Positions 60,687-64,000 of a DNA stretch of 64,000 nucleotides are shown here, piece by piece (the first letter of the stretch is position 1; every line of letters starts with the position of its first letter). Position numbers and translations under genes: made by a program. The DNA is from Streptomyces sp. SirexAA-E (GTDB taxonomy: Bacteria; Actinomycetota; Actinomycetes; Streptomycetales; Streptomycetaceae), in the NCBI RefSeq assembly GCF_000177195.2, contig NC_015953.1:806001-870000 (forward strand). The letters run 5' to 3'. The notes beneath the pieces were generated by a model. The model saw nothing but the letters and a program-made list of their open reading frames with translations, searched no databases and was not told the origin of the DNA.

Positions 60687-60836
60687 CAGGGGCTGCCGCA
60701 CGGATCCCCTGATCCGAGCGGGGTGCCGGGGCAGGCCGGGCCCACGCGCCGTGCGGATGCGGCGCGTGCGGAGCGGAACCGGCCGACGTCGCTCGGCACG
60801 CACCTACCGGCGGGGCGGGGGCGGCGGCGCCGCTGC

Positions 60837-61382
60837 TCACTCGGGCCGGGCCCCCTGACCGTCCGTAACCGCTCGACGCACGCCGGCCAGGCCGTACTCG
60901 AAGGCACGGTCGACGTCGCCCCCGAGCCGGAAGGCGCCGCTGATCTCCATCTCGATGAAGCCGGTCGCCCAGGCCGTCACCAGGCGCGCGGCGTCGAGCG
61001 CGTCCCGCGCGCCCGCGAGCTCCCGGCAGGTGCGCAGCACCGGACCCGCCGCCCGTGCGAGGGACCGGGGTGACACGTAGGCGGAGTGCATCAGCCGGAA
61101 TCCTTCGGGCCGGGCTCCCGCGAACCGCCGGTAGCGGCGCAGCAGTTCCTCCAGCGAGCCGTCGGTCGCCTCCAGCCGCGACGCCAGGTCGTCCACGGTG
61201 GCCTCGGCGACGGCGGCCAGCAGGGCCGCGCGGTTGCCGACGTGCTTGTACAGCGACGGAGCCCTCACTCCCACCCGCTCGGCGACCTTCTGCATCGTCA
61301 GACCCTGCCGGCCGCCGGCCTCCAGCAGATCGCGGCCCGCGGCGACGATCTTGTCGAGCGAGGTCTTCTCAGGGGTCGGCAT
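60837..61382 (-). CDS. TetR family regulator (WHG-type C terminus)
   Basis: About 181 residues from ATG 61382 (GGAGGG 6 bases upstream). HTH in LTMQKVAERVGVRAPSLYKH. Divergent from the metallo-beta-lactamase-fold gene across two 21-bp palindromes (61401-61443), which are its likely operators. Confidence 0.9.
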   Translation of the reverse strand: MPTPEKTSLDKIVAAGRDLLEAGGRQGLTMQKVAERVGVRAPSLYKHVGNRAALLAAVAEATVDDLASRLEATDGSLEELLRRYRRFAGARPEGFRLMHSAYVSPRSLARAAGPVLRTCRELAGARDALDAARLVTAWATGFIEMEISGAFRLGGDVDRAFEYGLAGVRRAVTDGQGARPE

Positions 61383-61400
61383 GCTCCACCCTCCGCACTT

Positions 61401-61443
61401 ATGGCTATTGACGTTAGCCATCATAGCTAAGTAGCTTAGCCAT
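61401..61443. promoter_or_regulatory. Two adjacent 21-bp TetR operators
   Basis: Site 1: ATGGCTA-7-TAGCCAT (61401-61421), perfect arms. Site 2: ATAGCTAAG-TAG-CTTAGCCAT (61423-61443), one mismatch. They are 22 bp apart centre to centre, in the tetR/MBL divergent promoter. Confidence 0.7.
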
Positions 61444-61476
61444 CAACAGTCCCGGTCCCGCCAGAGGAGAACCTCC

Positions 61477-62184
61477 GTGAAACTCGCACCCCACCTGCAC
61501 CGACTCGGCAACGACCTGGTGGCCTGCTACCTCATCGACACCCCCGAGGGCATCACGCTCGTCGACGCGGGCATGCCCGGACACTGGCGGGACCTGCGGC
61601 GCGAGCTGGCCGCCCTGGGCAAGTCCCTGACGGACATCCGCGGACTCGTACTGACCCACGGCGACTCCGACCACATCGGCTTCGCCGAGCGCCTGCGAAG
61701 CCGGTACGGCGTGCCGGTGTTCGTGCATGCCGCCGACGCCGCGCGCGCCCGCACGGGCGACAAGCCCAAGACCCCGGCCGGCCCCATGCGCCCGGGGCCG
61801 ACGCTCACGTTCTTCGGGTACTCACTGCTCAAGAACGCCCTCCGCACCCCCCAGGTCGGCGCCGTGGCGGAGATCGGTGACGGCGACGTGCTGGACCTGC
61901 CCGGGGCACCGGTGATCGTGGGCATGCCGGGGCACTCCCCGGGAAGCGTGGCGGTCCACGTCCCGCAGGCCGACGCGGTGTTCGTCGGCGACGCCCTCAC
62001 CACCCGGCACGTCCTCACCGGGCGCACCGGCCCACAGGCCGCTCCCTTCACCGACGATCCGGCCGAGGCGCTCGCCTCCCTCGACCGGATCGCCCACCTG
62101 TCCGCATCCTGGGTGCTCCCGGGCCACGGTGCTCCTTGGCGCGCCTCACCGGCGCAGGTGGGCGAGACGATCAGGAAGAGCTGA
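61477..62184 (+). CDS. MBL-fold metallo-hydrolase
   Basis: 235 residues, metallo-beta-lactamase fold. The metal motif reads LTHGDSDHIG (H-x-D-x-D-H; the second His of HxHxDH is Asp), then GMPGHSPGSV, FVGDAL and LPGHG supply the remaining ligands. Hydrolytic substrate unknown, possibly lactones or glutathione adducts. GTG start with GAGGAG upstream. Confidence 0.88.
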   Translation: MKLAPHLHRLGNDLVACYLIDTPEGITLVDAGMPGHWRDLRRELAALGKSLTDIRGLVLTHGDSDHIGFAERLRSRYGVPVFVHAADAARARTGDKPKTPAGPMRPGPTLTFFGYSLLKNALRTPQVGAVAEIGDGDVLDLPGAPVIVGMPGHSPGSVAVHVPQADAVFVGDALTTRHVLTGRTGPQAAPFTDDPAEALASLDRIAHLSASWVLPGHGAPWRASPAQVGETIRKS

Positions 62185-62203
62185 GGTCCGGGGCGCCCGC
62201 CGG

Positions 62204-63550
62204 TCAGGAGTCGGACGGCGTCCGCGGAGCCGCGCGTCGCTTCCGTACCGCGGCGAAGACGGCGAGCACCACGCCGACCGCGAGCACGATCAGCCCGCGC
62301 AGCCACACGTCCGCCTCGATCCGGGTGGCGAGCAGGACACACGAGGCGGCACCGAGGACGGGGATCACCACGGGTACCCGGAAGTGACCGGGTACGCCGC
62401 CGTCACCGCGCAGCACCAGGGCCGCGGTGTTGACGATGAAGAAGACCACCAGGAGCAGCAGCACCAGGGTCGAGGCGAGCGTGGCCACGTCCCCGGTCAG
62501 GGCCAGGAGCAGGGACAGCACCGTGGTGGTGACGACGGCGGCGACGGGGGTACGGCGGCCCGGCAGGACCCTGGTCAGGAACCGTGGAAGCAGTCCGTCC
62601 CGCGCCATGCCGTAGGCGAGCCGGGACGACATGATCCCGGTGAGCAGTGCCCCGTTGGCGACGGCGATCAGGGCGATGACGCTGAACAGGCCGGTCGGGA
62701 CTCCGCCCGCCACCTTGACCACTTCGAGCAGCGGGCCACCGGACTCGGTCAGGACCCCGGTGGGCACCGCCGCCGAGGCCGCCACACCGACCAGGACGTA
62801 CACCGCTCCCGCGGTGAGCAGGGCGCCGAAGAGCGCTCGCGGGTAGGAGCGCCGGGGATCGCGGGTCTCCTCGGCCACGTTCACGGACGTCTCGAAGCCG
62901 ACGAACGAGTAGTACGCCAGCACCGCCCCGCTCAGCACCGCGGTCGCCGGGCCCTTTGACGGGGTGCCCAGCTCCGTGAGACGTCCGAGGTCCGCGTCGC
63001 CGCGCAGGATGATCCAGGCACCGAGCGCGACGACCAGGACGAGCCCGCCCACCTCGATGAGCGTGGCGACCACGTTGGCCCGGGTCGACTCCCGGATGCC
63101 CCGCGCGTTGAGCAGCGCGAGGGCCGCGAGGAAGACGACCGCGACGAGGGCGACGGGGAGGGTGACGAACTCGGTCAGATAGTCGCCGGCGAAGCCACGG
63201 GTGAGCGCGGCGACCGAGACGATGCCGGCGGTGAGCATGCAGTAGCCGGCGATGAAGCCGGTGAACGGCCCGTACGCCAGGGTCGCGTAGTGGGAGGCGC
63301 CGCCGGCGCGCGGGTACTTGGTGGCCAGTTCGGCGTACGAGGCCGCGGTGAGCAGCGCGAGGCAGAGCGCGGCGAGGAGAGGCGCCCAGACGGCTCCCCC
63401 CGCTTTGCCCGCGACCTCGCCCACCAGCACGTAGACACCCGCGCCGAGCACGTCTCCGAGGATGAAGAAGTAGAGCAGCGGAGTCGTCAGGGTCTTCTTG
63501 AGGGGCGTCGCGGAGTCCGGCGCGTCCGAGCGCGTGCGGGGTGAGTTCAC
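62204..63550 (-). CDS. APC family amino-acid permease
   Basis: 448 residues, about 12 membrane helices. FFILGDVLGAGVYVLVGEVA is the TM1 motif of APC transporters, and YYSFVGFETSVNVAEETRDP the TM6 region. Amino acids are the default substrate. Converges on the MBL gene with only 19 bases between stops. Confidence 0.92.
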   Translation of the reverse strand: MNSPRTRSDAPDSATPLKKTLTTPLLYFFILGDVLGAGVYVLVGEVAGKAGGAVWAPLLAALCLALLTAASYAELATKYPRAGGASHYATLAYGPFTGFIAGYCMLTAGIVSVAALTRGFAGDYLTEFVTLPVALVAVVFLAALALLNARGIRESTRANVVATLIEVGGLVLVVALGAWIILRGDADLGRLTELGTPSKGPATAVLSGAVLAYYSFVGFETSVNVAEETRDPRRSYPRALFGALLTAGAVYVLVGVAASAAVPTGVLTESGGPLLEVVKVAGGVPTGLFSVIALIAVANGALLTGIMSSRLAYGMARDGLLPRFLTRVLPGRRTPVAAVVTTTVLSLLLALTGDVATLASTLVLLLLVVFFIVNTAALVLRGDGGVPGHFRVPVVIPVLGAASCVLLATRIEADVWLRGLIVLAVGVVLAVFAAVRKRRAAPRTPSDS

Positions 63551-64000
63551 TGGGGCCGTCTACCCGGATCGGGGGCAGGCAGACGACGACTCCCCCGGAT
63601 GGCGGGGCAGGGCGCACCGCTCCCCCGGTACCTCGACGACGGCGGCCACGGCGACCGTTCGCCCGCCACCACCGGGCGAGGGCGGGCAGCTGCACAACCA
63701 CGCCCGAGGGCTGTCCCCACGGAGCGGTCAGGCATACCGGTCTCCGTGTTCCGGCCACCGTGGCCGCGGTCCGCCCCCGTCCCGCACACGGGTCGGTGCA
63801 TCCCTCATACGTTGCTTCCCACGTCCACCGCGATCCCGCCGCGTCCGAAACACACGCGTGCGAACACCCGGCCCCGTCGTTGGTGCTCATGGCATGACCA
63901 AGTGCCCTCACAGGAAGCGAGGTCGACCCATACCGGCGGCCGGCCGGGCGGGCACACCATGGAGCGGACCGGGTGCGGGGAGGCAGCGAGTGAAGAGGTT
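63551..64000. other. Gene-free window end
   Basis: Intergenic sequence upstream of the APC permease. A 118-codon plus-strand frame here has poor protein character. No RNA gene or operator seen; a gene may begin beyond the window. Confidence 0.3.

Noticed and set aside
63541..63897. 118-codon plus-strand frame near the window end
   Set aside because: Low-complexity Arg/Pro/Thr composition, no start signal, and typical of non-coding high-GC DNA.
1..64000. CRISPR arrays, rRNA, tRNA or riboswitches
   Set aside because: No regularly spaced direct repeats, cloverleaf-like or rRNA-like segments, and no recognisable cobalamin, TPP, SAM or other riboswitch core were seen by eye; a covariance-model scan would be decisive.

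Overview
The window is chromosomal DNA of a Streptomyces-type actinomycete. GC is very high, third codon positions are almost all G or C, GTG starts are common, and many minus-strand genes overlap by 4 bases (ATGA or GTGA). Gene order at about 12.7-43.4 kb matches, as I remember it, the coelibactin locus of S. coelicolor (SCO7676-SCO7691).

Layout. 0-4.8 kb: a lipoprotein solute-binding protein, a two-gene SDR operon with a palindromic operator, and a HipA-like/DUF3037 pair. 4.8-10.5 kb: a mobile-DNA graveyard with a tyrosine-recombinase stub, an intact IS5-type element, a second frameshifted IS5-type transposase, an IS701-type remnant, two inverted near-identical 173-bp MITEs and a few orphan genes. 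10.7-12.5 kb: a TetR regulator divergent from a zinc alcohol dehydrogenase. 12.7-43.4 kb: a complete salicylate-primed thiazoline NRPS metallophore cluster. A 23.5-kb minus-strand operon runs NRPS1, NRPS2, saccharopine-dehydrogenase-like protein, thiazolinyl-imide reductase/methyltransferase fusion, P450, thioesterase, methyltransferase, two half-ABC transporters, salicylate synthase. Divergent from it is the salicyl-AMP ligase. A convergent operon follows with a ferredoxin, a Tat-type lipoprotein binding protein, two permeases and a double ATPase. 43.8-49.3 kb: a GNAT, a methyltransferase and a compact three-gene PLP-enzyme operon. 49.9-54.2 kb: YnfA, a MerR regulator, an MFS transporter, an acetyltransferase and a TetR regulator. 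54.3-59.5 kb: an AztABCD-type zinc importer with two AztD-like proteins. 59.6-63.6 kb: an EEP-family protein ending in a MITE relic, a TetR/metallo-beta-lactamase-fold pair and an APC permease.

How it fits together. The theme is zinc. A perfect 23-bp palindrome of the Zur type lies in the divergent NRPS/ligase promoter. Weaker copies lie before the ferredoxin operon and at the aztA/aztB start codons, and still weaker ones lie around the PLP cassette. Salicylate synthase makes salicylate, the ligase loads it on the N-terminal aryl carrier of NRPS1, and three Cy-A-PCP modules add heterocycles. The second and third A domains read as cysteine codes; the first is atypical. The imide reductase and the embedded methyltransferase should give an N-methyl-thiazolidine, and a TE with a cysteine nucleophile releases the product. 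Two ABC systems would move the metallophore, and AztABCD would import zinc directly. To my knowledge the product of this cluster type has not been structurally solved. The PLP cassette has no function I can name and is the best candidate for something undescribed.
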